Assembly: GCA_003963365.1 (NCBI GenBank)
Contig: RXJG01000005.1
Span: 322,811 to 386,810, forward strand
Origin: Sphingobacteriales bacterium
GTDB taxonomy: Bacteria > Bacteroidota > Bacteroidia > Chitinophagales > Chitinophagaceae
Length of the DNA stretch: 64,000 bases
Reading direction: 5' to 3'
This document shows, one piece after another, positions 17,067 through 26,143 of this stretch (position 1 is the stretch's first letter; the number at the start of each line of letters is the position of its first letter). The notes beneath the pieces were generated by a model. That model was not told where the DNA came from and made no database searches. It saw only the letters and a list, made by a program, of their open reading frames with translations. A program made the translations under genes and the position numbers.

Positions 17067-18200
17067 TTATTTTTTATCATCCGGTTTTAATAGCGCAATA
17101 ACAGGAAAATGATCACTCAGTTCCCTGTTAATACGGCGATATCCTTCCACATTTAACTGCTGACTCACAAAAATATTATCAATACGAAGCGTAGGAGAAA
17201 GACGGGTGAAGGTTCGGCTGAACCCCAGTCCTTTTTCAACAAACGCATCTTTTAAACTGCTTCTTACTTTACGATAAGCATACGAACCCGGCACATCATT
17301 AAAATCGCCACAAACAATAACAGGATACGGACTTTGACGTATGTAGTTTTCAATTGTATCCGCCTGCTCCATTCGCCGGGCAAACCCGTTTCGCATTTTA
17401 CGCAATACGTTTTTAGATCCATCTTCCAGGCTTTCATCATTATCGCCAAAGTTTTCTACAAATTCGTATTCCTTGTTTTTAAAATACAATGATTGCAAAT
17501 GAATATTAAAAACCCTCACCGTATCGGCCGGCAAAACAATATCTGCGTACTGAAAGGAGTAGTTATATGATCCTTTATGTTTAAAAACATGATGAGCATT
17601 AATGATTGGGTAGCGGCTAAAAATTGCTTTACCAAAATGCAGGGATATTCGCTTAAGTTTAGCACTATCCAGTGGATGTGACTGTGCAAAGTAATAAGGC
17701 ATCTCCAGCTGGCGGGCCATTTCATCAATGGTAAAGTTAGAATCCCTGTTGGGCATGGTATAAGCAAATTCCTGGAAACAGGCTATAGCTGGCTTTTCCT
17801 CTCTTACCAGTTTAAACATTTCATTCTTAATGGCAGGGTCTTTTTTGTAATTGTAAAAATCAAACATATGCACATTCCAGCTCATGATTTTGTAAGCCGA
17901 TGCATCTGCTTTTTTATTCCCCCGCAAAGTGAACCCGATTGTTTCACCAATCGTTTTCCACCCGATGATCAATGCAAACAAAGAAATGAGTGAACGCTTT
18001 GGTTTTACAATCAGCCAGAAAAAAAGAAAAGCAACCAGTATAAAAAATAAAATGGGGAACCCTAATGTCAGCACCCCCAGCATCCACAGTTTATTGGAAT
18101 GAAAATAAGGCGTTATACAGGCGCCTGCAAAAAGCAAAGCTGTTATTACGTTGGCAATAACAAAAAAGTGTTTGGTAAGTCTTCTTGCTTTTGATGGCAT
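17067..18200 (-). CDS. membrane-anchored endonuclease/exonuclease/phosphatase-family protein
   Basis: Three hydrophobic segments fill residues 1-90; the rest is an EEP (DNase I/AP-endonuclease-like) domain. Motifs are SWNVHMFDF, CFQEF (metal glutamate), VCGDFND (catalytic GDFN), RIDNIFVS and LSDHFPV (catalytic histidine). The soluble part should face the periplasm. Family members act on DNA, phosphoinositides or other phosphodiesters, so the substrate is open. The gene ends the rhomboid-rhomboid-EEP run, 10 bases after the first rhomboid. Confidence 0.8.
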   Translation of the reverse strand: MPSKARRLTKHFFVIANVITALLFAGACITPYFHSNKLWMLGVLTLGFPILFFILVAFLFFWLIVKPKRSLISLFALIIGWKTIGETIGFTLRGNKKADASAYKIMSWNVHMFDFYNYKKDPAIKNEMFKLVREEKPAIACFQEFAYTMPNRDSNFTIDEMARQLEMPYYFAQSHPLDSAKLKRISLHFGKAIFSRYPIINAHHVFKHKGSYNYSFQYADIVLPADTVRVFNIHLQSLYFKNKEYEFVENFGDNDESLEDGSKNVLRKMRNGFARRMEQADTIENYIRQSPYPVIVCGDFNDVPGSYAYRKVRSSLKDAFVEKGLGFSRTFTRLSPTLRIDNIFVSQQLNVEGYRRINRELSDHFPVIALLKPDDKK

Positions 18201-18210
18201 GTATTAATGA

Positions 18211-19161
18211 TTATTCACTGTCTTCGCTTGCTTTTCTTAAAATTTCTTTTTCTTCTTCGGTAAGCATATGATACCCCTTTTGAGAAATTTTATCCAGTAT
18301 TTCATCTACTCTTTGTTCGGTAACGTTGGCTGTTTTCTTAAAGGGTCTTCTGCCCTTTGTGTTATAAAACACCTGCTCTTTTACCGGCTTTTGTTTTTTA
18401 GAGGGTTTGTCAGGATTGAATAAGTTGATCATCCATTCCCACAGATTGTTCATCCATTCGCCCATATCATATCCCTTTTTTAAACGGCTGATAAAAATAA
18501 AGCCCATGATTGCGCCTCCTAAATGTGCAAAATGATGAGAGAAAGAATCATTAGCCAGGCCTGCAAAATCAACCAATACATAAACCATAGTTATTACCCA
18601 TAATGGAATGCCTCCGTTCAACTGGCGGAAAATGCGATAATCAGGCGTTAACACAGTGGTGGCAACTGACACTGCCATTACGCCGGCGCCCCCTCCGTAA
18701 TAAATATCGGCTGCCAGCATTGGTTGTAATCTTGGAATAAGATTAATGGATAAAAGGTACAGTACAATACCAGCACCTGCACCATATATATACAACGGAA
18801 TGATCTTATCGTTGCCCGTAAGGTCCTGCAGTATATAACCAAATGCCCATAACCAAAACATATTACCAATTATTTGCCACACACTGATATGCGCAAACAT
18901 ATGCGTAAGGATGGCCCAGGGGCGGTACAACAGATCACCCGGCCGGGCAGGTACGGCTACCCATTTAAACACCGAGTTGATATAATTTTGATATACCGCT
19001 TCAGCCGCATCTCCCGAATGAGTGAGGTAAAAAATTATGAGTACAAAATACAGCAGCACAAAAACCACTACATTAATAACGATTAAATTAAACAGGGAAT
19101 TATTATCATCGCCAAACAATGTTTTCTTGCGGGGTGCATAATCGTACTCTCTAATTCCCAT
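18211..19161 (-). CDS. rhomboid-family membrane protein lacking the catalytic serine
   Basis: The fold is that of bacterial rhomboid proteases: THMFAHISVWQIIGNMFWLW (L1/TM2 motif), a small-residue TM4, and HHFAHLGGAIMG with the TM6 histidine (about His213). In active enzymes TM4 carries GxSG; here the sequence is GGGAG at residues 156-160, so Ala159 (codon GCC, 18685-18687) takes the serine position. The protein is therefore predicted to be a pseudoprotease that may bind or regulate membrane clients. A cytoplasmic tail of about 90 charged residues follows the last membrane segment. It is adjacent to an intact rhomboid. Confidence 0.8.
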   Translation of the reverse strand: MGIREYDYAPRKKTLFGDDNNSLFNLIVINVVVFVLLYFVLIIFYLTHSGDAAEAVYQNYINSVFKWVAVPARPGDLLYRPWAILTHMFAHISVWQIIGNMFWLWAFGYILQDLTGNDKIIPLYIYGAGAGIVLYLLSINLIPRLQPMLAADIYYGGGAGVMAVSVATTVLTPDYRIFRQLNGGIPLWVITMVYVLVDFAGLANDSFSHHFAHLGGAIMGFIFISRLKKGYDMGEWMNNLWEWMINLFNPDKPSKKQKPVKEQVFYNTKGRRPFKKTANVTEQRVDEILDKISQKGYHMLTEEEKEILRKASEDSE

Positions 19162-19240
19162 AATGATGCTGTTTTCAAAAAAGTAAAATTCAGTAGTATA
19201 AAATTACAAAAAGCTGACTGTTTATTTATTTAAACGGTTG

Positions 19241-20068
19241 CTAATAAAAGTTGCGCCGGTCAGCTTTGTTCCAAATATAAACCAGCAGCAAACCAACTAC
19301 TGCACCACCTAAATGTGCAAAGTGAGCTACATTATCTCCTGCTGAGTTTTGAATACCGGCAAACAATTCTATCGCTGCATAAATAATAACAAACCATTTT
19401 GCTTTCATAGGGAAGAAGAAATACAAATAAATAAGACTGTTTGGAAAAGTATATCCAAATGCAGCCAGTATGCCGAATACAGAACCGGAGGCGCCAACGG
19501 TTGTTCCGGAAAAACGGATGTCTGTATATTCCCTGAAAAAAGTAACTGCCTGCCCCGGGTTGTAGCTGGATGGGTTGTTATTCCATTGCCTCACAAACTC
19601 AGGTATAGGATCATAATTTTGCAAGCCATATTTGTTATATAAGCCGATAAAGTTTGGCAACTCCGGGTTTTTTTTAAAGGCATCCAGTTCGTTTATTAAG
19701 CCTGCATTTTCATAATACAAAACACCTAAATGTGCCAGTGCTGCGCCAATACCACAAAGCAGGTAAAAAGTCAAAAACTTTTTCGGTCCCCAGTAATTTT
19801 CCAGTGTACTTCCAAACATCCATAAAGCAAACATGTTAGTGAATAAATGGGCAAAGCCACGGTCATCATGCATAAACATGTATGTTATTAACTGGTGTGG
19901 CTTAAACAAGCTGGATTGAAAACTGTGCAATGCAAATGTGTCATTTATCCATTCGCCATATGATGAATGAAAAGTTATTTGCGCCAGCCATACCAGCCCA
20001 TTTATTATGAGCAAATTTTTTATTATCAGCGGTAGTATTTGAAATCTACTGGGTCTGAAATCTGTCAT
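19241..20068 (-). CDS. rhomboid-family intramembrane serine protease
   Basis: This 275-residue polytopic protein cleaves membrane helices. It has HLFTNMFALWMFG for the TM2 region, VGASGSVFGI with the nucleophilic Ser194, and NVAHFAHLGGAVVG with the partner His252. A loop of about 60 residues between TM3 and TM4 is longer than in E. coli GlpG. It is followed, 79 bases downstream, by a paralogue that has lost its serine. Substrates are unknown. Confidence 0.88.
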   Translation of the reverse strand: MTDFRPSRFQILPLIIKNLLIINGLVWLAQITFHSSYGEWINDTFALHSFQSSLFKPHQLITYMFMHDDRGFAHLFTNMFALWMFGSTLENYWGPKKFLTFYLLCGIGAALAHLGVLYYENAGLINELDAFKKNPELPNFIGLYNKYGLQNYDPIPEFVRQWNNNPSSYNPGQAVTFFREYTDIRFSGTTVGASGSVFGILAAFGYTFPNSLIYLYFFFPMKAKWFVIIYAAIELFAGIQNSAGDNVAHFAHLGGAVVGLLLVYIWNKADRRNFY

Positions 20069-20128
20069 CGTTTATAAATTAAGTTTCAAAGTTCGTTAAT
20101 TGGCATTGCAAGCTTACGTTAAATTGTT

Positions 20129-21535
20129 TTACCGCAACCGTAATGCCGCTACATTTTCTATATGATGTGTATGCGGAAACATATCCACCGGCTGTATCTT
20201 TTCCACCACATATTTTTCATTGAGCAACTGCAGGTCTCTTGCCTGTGTAGCCACATTACAGCTTACATACACAATGCGGGGGGCTTCTATCTCCAGTAAT
20301 TTTTTCACCAGTTTCTCATGCATGCCGGCCCTTGGCGGATCGGTGATCAGCACACCAGGTTTACCATGCTGAGCAAAAAACTCATCGGTACAAATATTGA
20401 TCACATCACCGGCAAAAAATTCTCCATGCTTAATGTTATTCATCGCAGCATTTTCTTTTGCATCGTCAATCGCTTCTTTAATCGTTTCCACACCAATAAT
20501 TTTCTTTGCCTGGTTGCTTACAAATATTCCAATACTGCCGGTGCCGCAATACAAGTCATAAACAATTTCATTGCCCGTAAGTTGGGCGAAATCTCTTGTT
20601 ACCTGGTATAATTTTTCTCCCTGGTATGTATTAGTTTGAAAAAAAGATTTTGGACCAATCTTAAACTGAAAGTCTTCCAGTTTTTCTATTACATATCCTT
20701 TACCATAATACACCTGCGGATCCAAATCGTACAAACTATCATTATGTTTAGTATTGATGGTATATAGCAATGTTGTGATAGATGGAAAAGCTTTCAGCAA
20801 TTCACTCAACAATAAATTTCTTTTCTCTTCATCATCATGGCCCAGCACCACATTCACCATTATTTCACCGGTGGTACAAATGCGTAACTGCACCGTACGC
20901 AGAAAACCCATATGCTGTTTAATATCATAAAAAGAAAATCCATGCTTTATACCAAATACTTTTATCCAATTACGAATTTCATTGGTTGGCTCCGCCTGTA
21001 AGTAACAGGTATCAATATTTACCACTTTATCAAACACACCTTTGGCATGAAACCCGGCCACATCCGCTTCGCTGGTGATGGATTCATCCTTTACTTCAGT
21101 TGGCAATAAAAACCGTTTGTTGCCAAATGTGTATTCCATCTTATTGCGATAGTGAACAGGATGAGCTGCACCAATGATGGTTTGAACAGGTGGCAACGCT
21201 ACTTTACCAATCCGTTTTAACTGATCTGCTACCTGCAGTTGTTTATACTGAAGCTGCTTTTCGTAACTCAGCATCTGCCACTGGCAACCACCACATACGC
21301 CAAAATGCCGGCAAAAAGGTATAATGCGGTCTTTGGAATACTCATGGTATTTCGATACAAATCCTTCGCCCCAGTCTTTTTTATTTTTATATAAAAAGAT
21401 ATCAGCCACATCTCCCGGCACAGCATTTTCAACGAAGACCACCTTGCCACCCACCCTTGCTATCGACTTACCTTCGGCTGCATAACTTTCAATGGTAACT
21501 TTTTCCAGCGTTATTTTCTTATTTTTTCTGCTCAC
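20129..21535 (-). CDS. rlmD: 23S rRNA (uracil-5-)-methyltransferase, RlmD/TrmA type
   Basis: A SAM-dependent RNA m5U methyltransferase. An N-terminal TRAM domain (AAEGKSIARVGGKVVFVENA) is followed by the CRHFGVCGGCQWQ iron-sulfur cysteines, the SAM-binding YDLYCGTGSIGIF, the TDPPRAG motif and the catalytic cysteine in YVSCN. The specific target (U1939, U747 or tRNA U54) cannot be assigned from sequence alone, so the symbol is the common family name. The start is taken as the GTG at 21533-21535 (VSRKNKK), matching the usual MARKNK beginning. A TACATTTG box lies 4 bases upstream. Confidence 0.85.
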   Translation of the reverse strand: MSRKNKKITLEKVTIESYAAEGKSIARVGGKVVFVENAVPGDVADIFLYKNKKDWGEGFVSKYHEYSKDRIIPFCRHFGVCGGCQWQMLSYEKQLQYKQLQVADQLKRIGKVALPPVQTIIGAAHPVHYRNKMEYTFGNKRFLLPTEVKDESITSEADVAGFHAKGVFDKVVNIDTCYLQAEPTNEIRNWIKVFGIKHGFSFYDIKQHMGFLRTVQLRICTTGEIMVNVVLGHDDEEKRNLLLSELLKAFPSITTLLYTINTKHNDSLYDLDPQVYYGKGYVIEKLEDFQFKIGPKSFFQTNTYQGEKLYQVTRDFAQLTGNEIVYDLYCGTGSIGIFVSNQAKKIIGVETIKEAIDDAKENAAMNNIKHGEFFAGDVINICTDEFFAQHGKPGVLITDPPRAGMHEKLVKKLLEIEAPRIVYVSCNVATQARDLQLLNEKYVVEKIQPVDMFPHTHHIENVAALRLR

Positions 21536-21539
21536 GGCG

Positions 21540-21547
21540 CAAATGTA
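21540..21547 (-). promoter_or_regulatory. TAnnTTTG -7 box abutting the rlmD start
   Basis: TACATTTG on the minus strand ends 4 bases before the GTG start. Transcription from this box would begin at or near the start codon, predicting a leaderless mRNA. Confidence 0.5.
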
Positions 21548-21642
21548 AAACATAAAACGGCCATATTTCCGTTAAAGGGCTTTGCATTCTTTTAACAACC
21601 TTACGGCTTGTTTTAGCCATCTTAATTTATCAATTTCGCAGA

Positions 21643-23115
21643 GTGAAAAATCTATTGACAGCAATTATCCTGGTATCCGTGGCTGCTTCGGCACAAACTG
21701 GTTACAACATTACGGCTTCGTTCAAACCTTTTAGCAAGGGTTATTTATACCTCGGTCATCATTTCGGCGCTAAAAAAATGGTGGTGGATTCGGCCCTGAT
21801 TGATTCAAAAGGACAGGCAACTTTTAAAGGAAAAGAGAAACTGCCGGGGGGCATTTATTTAATCGTTAATCCACAAAAAAATACTTATTACGAAGTGCTG
21901 ATGGATGACAAGCAAAACTTCGCCGTAAGCGGCGATACTGCTGACCTGGTTAATTCCATCAAAGTAAGCGGCTCACCTGAAAACGACCTCTTTATTGCTT
22001 ATCAAAAAAGCTCGGCAGAGAAATACAAACACCTTCAGCAACTGAATGCACAATTAGCCAAAGCCAGAACAAAAAAAGATTCCACACTAATACAGGATCA
22101 GGTAAAACAAGTAAATAAATCCAACCAGGAATACCGGGATAATGTGGTTAAAAAATATCCTAACAGCCTGTTGGCCGCTTTATTTAATACATTAAAAGAG
22201 CCGGTGATGACGGGTCGCCTGGCAGAGCCTAAAACCAGGCAGGATTCAATTGATGCCTATCAATACTACAAAAAACATTATTGGGATGGAGTACGTTTTA
22301 CCGATGAACGTTTACTACGTACCCCGTTTTTTGAACCCAAGCTCATCAAATACATGGAGCAAATTATCCCACAGGATCCGGATAGTGTAAAAGAAGAAGC
22401 AGATTGGATTGTGCTGTACAGCCGTGCTAACAAAAACATGTTCAAATATTTTGTTACCAAATTCACCAGTGATTATTTCTATCCAAAAATCATGGGGCAG
22501 GATGCTGTGTTCCTGATGTTGTTTCAAAAATATTATTTAACCAACCAGGTAGATTGGTTTAATGAACAACAGATGAAAGACATCAACAATCGGGGTTATA
22601 GTTTAATGGCGAATCAATTGGGTGATGTTGCGGCTGATCTGCGATTGCTCGATACTGCAGATAAAGAAAGAAATTTGTACGGAGTTACTGCTCCTTTCAC
22701 CGTAGTTTGTTTCTGGGATCCGGATTGCAGCCATTGCCGGGAAGAGGTACCGAAACTCGATTCTATGTTCCAGGCTAAATGGAAAGCCCAGGGAGTAGCG
22801 ATGTATGCAGTGCTGGTAGATTCATTAAAAGCAGATAACCCGGCCGGATGGAATAAAATAGGAGCAATCAAAAAAAACTGGTCCAGTTTTATTACCGAAC
22901 ACAAACTGACAGACTGGATACATGTTTATCAAACCCCGCAAATGAAGGCGGAAGATTTTACTAATAAAATACCCAGTCCACGCCAGTTGTACGATGTGTA
23001 TCAAACACCCACTTTATATTTGCTGGACAAAGACAAACGGATTATAGCCAAACGGGTGGATGTTTACCAGATTAATGAGCTTATCCAATACAAACTGAAG
23101 AACACAAAAAATTAA
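21643..23115 (+). CDS. TlpA-like thioredoxin-fold exported protein with DUF4369-type domain
   Basis: A signal peptide (NLLTAIILVSVAASAQ) is followed by a beta-rich DUF4369-like domain (residues 20-110), a helical middle part, and a thioredoxin domain from about residue 340. The redox centre is DPDCSHCREEVPKLD, with CSHC as the CxxC. A cis-proline region is visible at YQTPTLYLLDKD. Such proteins work in the periplasm in disulfide reduction or cytochrome/metal maturation. The start is a GTG at 21643. The gene is 10 bases upstream of a SurA/PpiC-like chaperone, so both probably serve envelope protein folding. Confidence 0.83.
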   Translation: MKNLLTAIILVSVAASAQTGYNITASFKPFSKGYLYLGHHFGAKKMVVDSALIDSKGQATFKGKEKLPGGIYLIVNPQKNTYYEVLMDDKQNFAVSGDTADLVNSIKVSGSPENDLFIAYQKSSAEKYKHLQQLNAQLAKARTKKDSTLIQDQVKQVNKSNQEYRDNVVKKYPNSLLAALFNTLKEPVMTGRLAEPKTRQDSIDAYQYYKKHYWDGVRFTDERLLRTPFFEPKLIKYMEQIIPQDPDSVKEEADWIVLYSRANKNMFKYFVTKFTSDYFYPKIMGQDAVFLMLFQKYYLTNQVDWFNEQQMKDINNRGYSLMANQLGDVAADLRLLDTADKERNLYGVTAPFTVVCFWDPDCSHCREEVPKLDSMFQAKWKAQGVAMYAVLVDSLKADNPAGWNKIGAIKKNWSSFITEHKLTDWIHVYQTPQMKAEDFTNKIPSPRQLYDVYQTPTLYLLDKDKRIIAKRVDVYQINELIQYKLKNTKN

Positions 23116-23125
23116 TTGCATTAAC

Positions 23126-25054
23126 ATGAAAAAACTTCTAACCTTCCTGTTATCAGCTGCCATAACGCAAATAATAAATGCACAAACGCTTTTTACATTT
23201 GGTAATAATAAAGTTGATAAAGCTGAATTTCTCCGTGCATTTAATAAAAATAACCCCGCTACCAATGATAAGGCCAAAGCCATGAAAGAATACCTGGATT
23301 TGTATATCAAATTCAAATTAAAGGTTCAGGCGGCAAAAGATATGCATATGGATACGCTTTCTAATCAAAAAGCTGATTTACTCAATTACGAAACACAATT
23401 GCAGGAAAATTATATGAGCGGGGAAGCATTTATGAATGAACTGGTAACAGAAGCCCTTGAAAGAAGTAAGAAAGATCTGGAAATTGCACATTTATTCATC
23501 GCCGCTACCGGGAAAGATACTGCCGAAGGCCGTCAAAACATCAATAAAGCGTACAATGATCTTAAAAATGGAATGCCCTTTGAACAGGCTGTTGGCAAAT
23601 ATGTAAATAAGGATAATTATAAAGCAGATAATGGACGTATTGGATTCATTTCCATCTTCAGTTTACCTTATAATATAGAAAACCTGCTGTATGGTTTACC
23701 TGTTGGCGGGTTTAGTACTCCTTACAAGAGCAAAGGAGGTTTTCATATTTTCAAAATATTAGCTGAAAGACCTGCTGTTGGTTCTTTGCAGGTAGCACAA
23801 ATTCTATTGGCTTTTCCAGAGGGAGTAACAGAAGAAGAAAAAACACAAAAAAGATTATTAGCTGATTCTATTTACAATGCCTTAGCAAAAGGCGCTTCAT
23901 TTAATGAAATGGTAAAACAGTTTAGTGAAGATAAATTTACCTACCAGAATAATGGAGAATTGCCATTGGTTAGCCCGGGTAAGTATGATACTAAATTTGA
24001 AAATGCCGCTTACGCAATAGAAAAAACAGGTGGTTACAGCCGGCCCGTGGAAACCACTACCGGTATACACATCATTAAATTATTAAAAAAGTTCCCTGTA
24101 AATACTGATAAAGACAATGCAGAAGCCATAGCCGCTTTACAGCAGCAGATAAGAATATCTGACAGAATGTTTGCGGCACAAAACAAACAGCAGGAAGAAA
24201 TTTTAAAACAAATTAAGTACACAAAAATTCCTTTTAATGAAAAAGAGCAATGGAAAATTGCTGATTCCATTATGAAGGCAACAGATTATAAACCTTATTT
24301 AAAAACGGTAAAAAAAATCCCGGTGGCTTCATTTGCCAAACAAACTTTATATAACACCGGTTATTTTATTTTTATCAGGGGAAGAAGTACAGGAGACCAG
24401 AATGTATTAGGCGCAAACTACTACACAAAAGAAATGGAAGAATTTGTAAAATCATCTTCACTGGAATATTACAAAAAGCATTTGGCTGAATACAAACCGG
24501 AGTATAAAAACCAGGTACAGGAATTTAAAGAAGGTAATTTATTGTTTGAAATAATGGAGAAAAATGTGTGGAGTAAAGCCGGCGCAGATTCATCCGGGTT
24601 GAAAAAATATTATGAAGCACATAAAGAAAAATATAAATGGGAACCGAGTGTAGATGCCATCATCATCACTTGTAGTGATTCCGCTGCTCAGGCAGAGGCC
24701 ATAAAAAAAATAAAAGCAAACCCGGAAAACTGGAAAACTTTTGCATTAGATTTTCCCGGCAGGATACAGGCAGATAGCGGAAGATTTGAAATGAGCCAGG
24801 TTCCTGTGGCAGAAAAAACAAATTTTGAAAAAGGTATTACTACTGTTCCTTTAAAAAACGGGCAGGATGGTTCTTCTGTTTTTGCTTATATCGTAAAAGT
24901 ATATCATGAAACCGGACAGCGTAATTTTGAAGAGGCCCGTGGTTTGGTGATTAATGATTACCAGTTAGTGCTGGAAGATAAATGGATAACAATGTTAAAG
25001 AAGAAGTATCCTGTTAAGATTGATGAAAAAGTTTTAAACTCGATATCGCAATAA
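23126..25054 (+). CDS. periplasmic peptidylprolyl isomerase, SurA/PpiC-like
   Basis: The 642-residue protein starts with a signal peptide and has two parvulin (PpiC) modules. The first is around IAHLFIAATGKDTAEG to GFISIFSLPYNIENLLYGLPVGGFSTP, the second around VAQILLAFPEG to GELPLVSPGKYDTKFENAAYAI. A long C-terminal region ends with a third, weak isomerase-like segment. The N-terminal helices (KVDKAEFLRAF) resemble the SurA chaperone domain. It likely helps fold or deliver outer-membrane proteins. It is directly downstream of the TlpA-like gene and ends at a strong terminator. Confidence 0.83.
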   Translation: MKKLLTFLLSAAITQIINAQTLFTFGNNKVDKAEFLRAFNKNNPATNDKAKAMKEYLDLYIKFKLKVQAAKDMHMDTLSNQKADLLNYETQLQENYMSGEAFMNELVTEALERSKKDLEIAHLFIAATGKDTAEGRQNINKAYNDLKNGMPFEQAVGKYVNKDNYKADNGRIGFISIFSLPYNIENLLYGLPVGGFSTPYKSKGGFHIFKILAERPAVGSLQVAQILLAFPEGVTEEEKTQKRLLADSIYNALAKGASFNEMVKQFSEDKFTYQNNGELPLVSPGKYDTKFENAAYAIEKTGGYSRPVETTTGIHIIKLLKKFPVNTDKDNAEAIAALQQQIRISDRMFAAQNKQQEEILKQIKYTKIPFNEKEQWKIADSIMKATDYKPYLKTVKKIPVASFAKQTLYNTGYFIFIRGRSTGDQNVLGANYYTKEMEEFVKSSSLEYYKKHLAEYKPEYKNQVQEFKEGNLLFEIMEKNVWSKAGADSSGLKKYYEAHKEKYKWEPSVDAIIITCSDSAAQAEAIKKIKANPENWKTFALDFPGRIQADSGRFEMSQVPVAEKTNFEKGITTVPLKNGQDGSSVFAYIVKVYHETGQRNFEEARGLVINDYQLVLEDKWITMLKKKYPVKIDEKVLNSISQ

Positions 25055-25078
25055 ATATTTTCATTACGTTTCAAAAAT

Positions 25079-25114
25079 TATATGCCGGAGATTATTTCTC
25101 TGGCATAATTTTTT
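25079..25114 (+). terminator. Rho-independent terminator
   Basis: TATGCCGGAGA and TCTCTGGCATA form an 11-position stem (one G-T pair) around a 5-base loop, followed by a TTTTTT run. Confidence 0.85.
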
Positions 25115-25146
25115 AAGGAAGATCAATCAAACTAAAAATGTACATT

Positions 25147-25842
25147 ATGAAAAAATCAATGCTGATCGTATTATCCGTTTTTACTATGAGCTATGCTTAT
25201 TCGCAAGGGAAAACTTTTATAGCGGCCGGTTATAATGCGGCTAATGTTAGTACTAATAGTAATGGCTCTGTTGACAAAGCAAGAATGCTGAGCAGTTTCC
25301 AAGCTGGTATTGGAGGCACATTTGGTATTTCCAAAGTATTTGATATTGAAACCGGATTGTACTTAACGGGTAAAGGATCAAAGACAGAAGCTTATTTTTC
25401 TGGCAGTACTACTGACAATTATGTAAAAGCAAAGTTCAATCCTTTCTACCTGGAATTGCCTTTATATGGTAATCTCAATTTTCCGATGGAAAAAAAGAAT
25501 GCATTTTTTGCAGGAGCTGGTCCTTACATAGCGATGGGAATATTTGGTAAAACAAAAGTGGAAACAAATTTTCTTGGCACTACTTCTACTTCAACTTCTG
25601 ATATTAAATTTAATAATGATAACCCCACCACCAGTCAGCAGGAAGATGCCAGCTTTGATAAAGTACGGAGGTTTGACTTTGGTTTTAACTTTCATGCGGG
25701 ATTTGACCTGAGTGATGTAATACTAAAAGTGAATTATGGATTAGGTTTAGCTAAAATCAATTCTAATGGTAATAATAATGCTGATAATAAAAACAAACAT
25801 CGGGTATTTAGTGTATCCGTAGCAATTCCTTTAAGCAAATAA
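25147..25842 (+). CDS. PorT-like outer-membrane beta-barrel protein
   Basis: A 231-residue product with a signal peptide ending YAYSQG and alternating short beta strands typical of small eight- to ten-strand barrels: FIAAGYNAANVS, FQAGIGGTFG, FFAGAGPYIAMGIFG, FDFGFNFHAGFDL, and a C-terminal VFSVSVAIPL strand. It belongs to the outer-membrane-beta-barrel (PorT/OMP_b-brl_2) type. The ATG at 25147 is preferred over 25138 because it starts the basic signal-peptide n-region. A terminator hairpin follows. The role could be structural or small-molecule passage. Confidence 0.7.
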   Translation: MKKSMLIVLSVFTMSYAYSQGKTFIAAGYNAANVSTNSNGSVDKARMLSSFQAGIGGTFGISKVFDIETGLYLTGKGSKTEAYFSGSTTDNYVKAKFNPFYLELPLYGNLNFPMEKKNAFFAGAGPYIAMGIFGKTKVETNFLGTTSTSTSDIKFNNDNPTTSQQEDASFDKVRRFDFGFNFHAGFDLSDVILKVNYGLGLAKINSNGNNNADNKNKHRVFSVSVAIPLSK

Positions 25843-25854
25843 TTTCTATAAAAT

Positions 25855-25886
25855 AAAGGGGGCAATAATTGCTCCCTTTCTTATTT
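25855..25886. terminator. bidirectional hairpin terminator
   Basis: AAAGGGGGCAAT and ATTGCTCCCTTT pair with one bulge and are followed by a T-rich run. It lies after the PorT-like gene on the plus strand and next to a minus-strand gene relic. Confidence 0.6.
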
Positions 25887-26066
25887 TCTGCCAACCATCT
25901 GCTCTTCCACATTCTCTTTATCTTCTTTTTCATTTTTCAAACAGAACATTGTTCCAAACACATGATCCCACAATGTACTGCTCACACCAAAAGCATTGTG
26001 TTCATTTTTATAATGATGGATGTGCCTGTCACTTGTTATGTATGTTATCAAATAGCACAACCCATC
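25881..26066 (-). pseudogene. C-terminal relic of a sterol-desaturase/fatty-acid-hydroxylase family gene
   Basis: Read on the minus strand, the frame ending at TTA 25881-25883 encodes DRHIHHYKNEHNAFGVSS, then TLWDHVFGTM and a charged tail. HxxHHxKNE plus FGVSSTLWDxVFGTM is the C-terminal histidine box and tail of the fatty-acid hydroxylase superfamily. The earlier histidine boxes and membrane helices are absent; further upstream the frame becomes unrelated and runs into the next gene. It is read as the remains of a deleted gene. The plus-strand frame over the same bases is a shadow. Confidence 0.6.
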
Positions 26067-26143
26067 ATTAATTACAAAATTAATATGGCTTTTGTAAATA
26101 TAAACACCCTTTATGCAGCTATGATAGCATTTAAAATTATATG

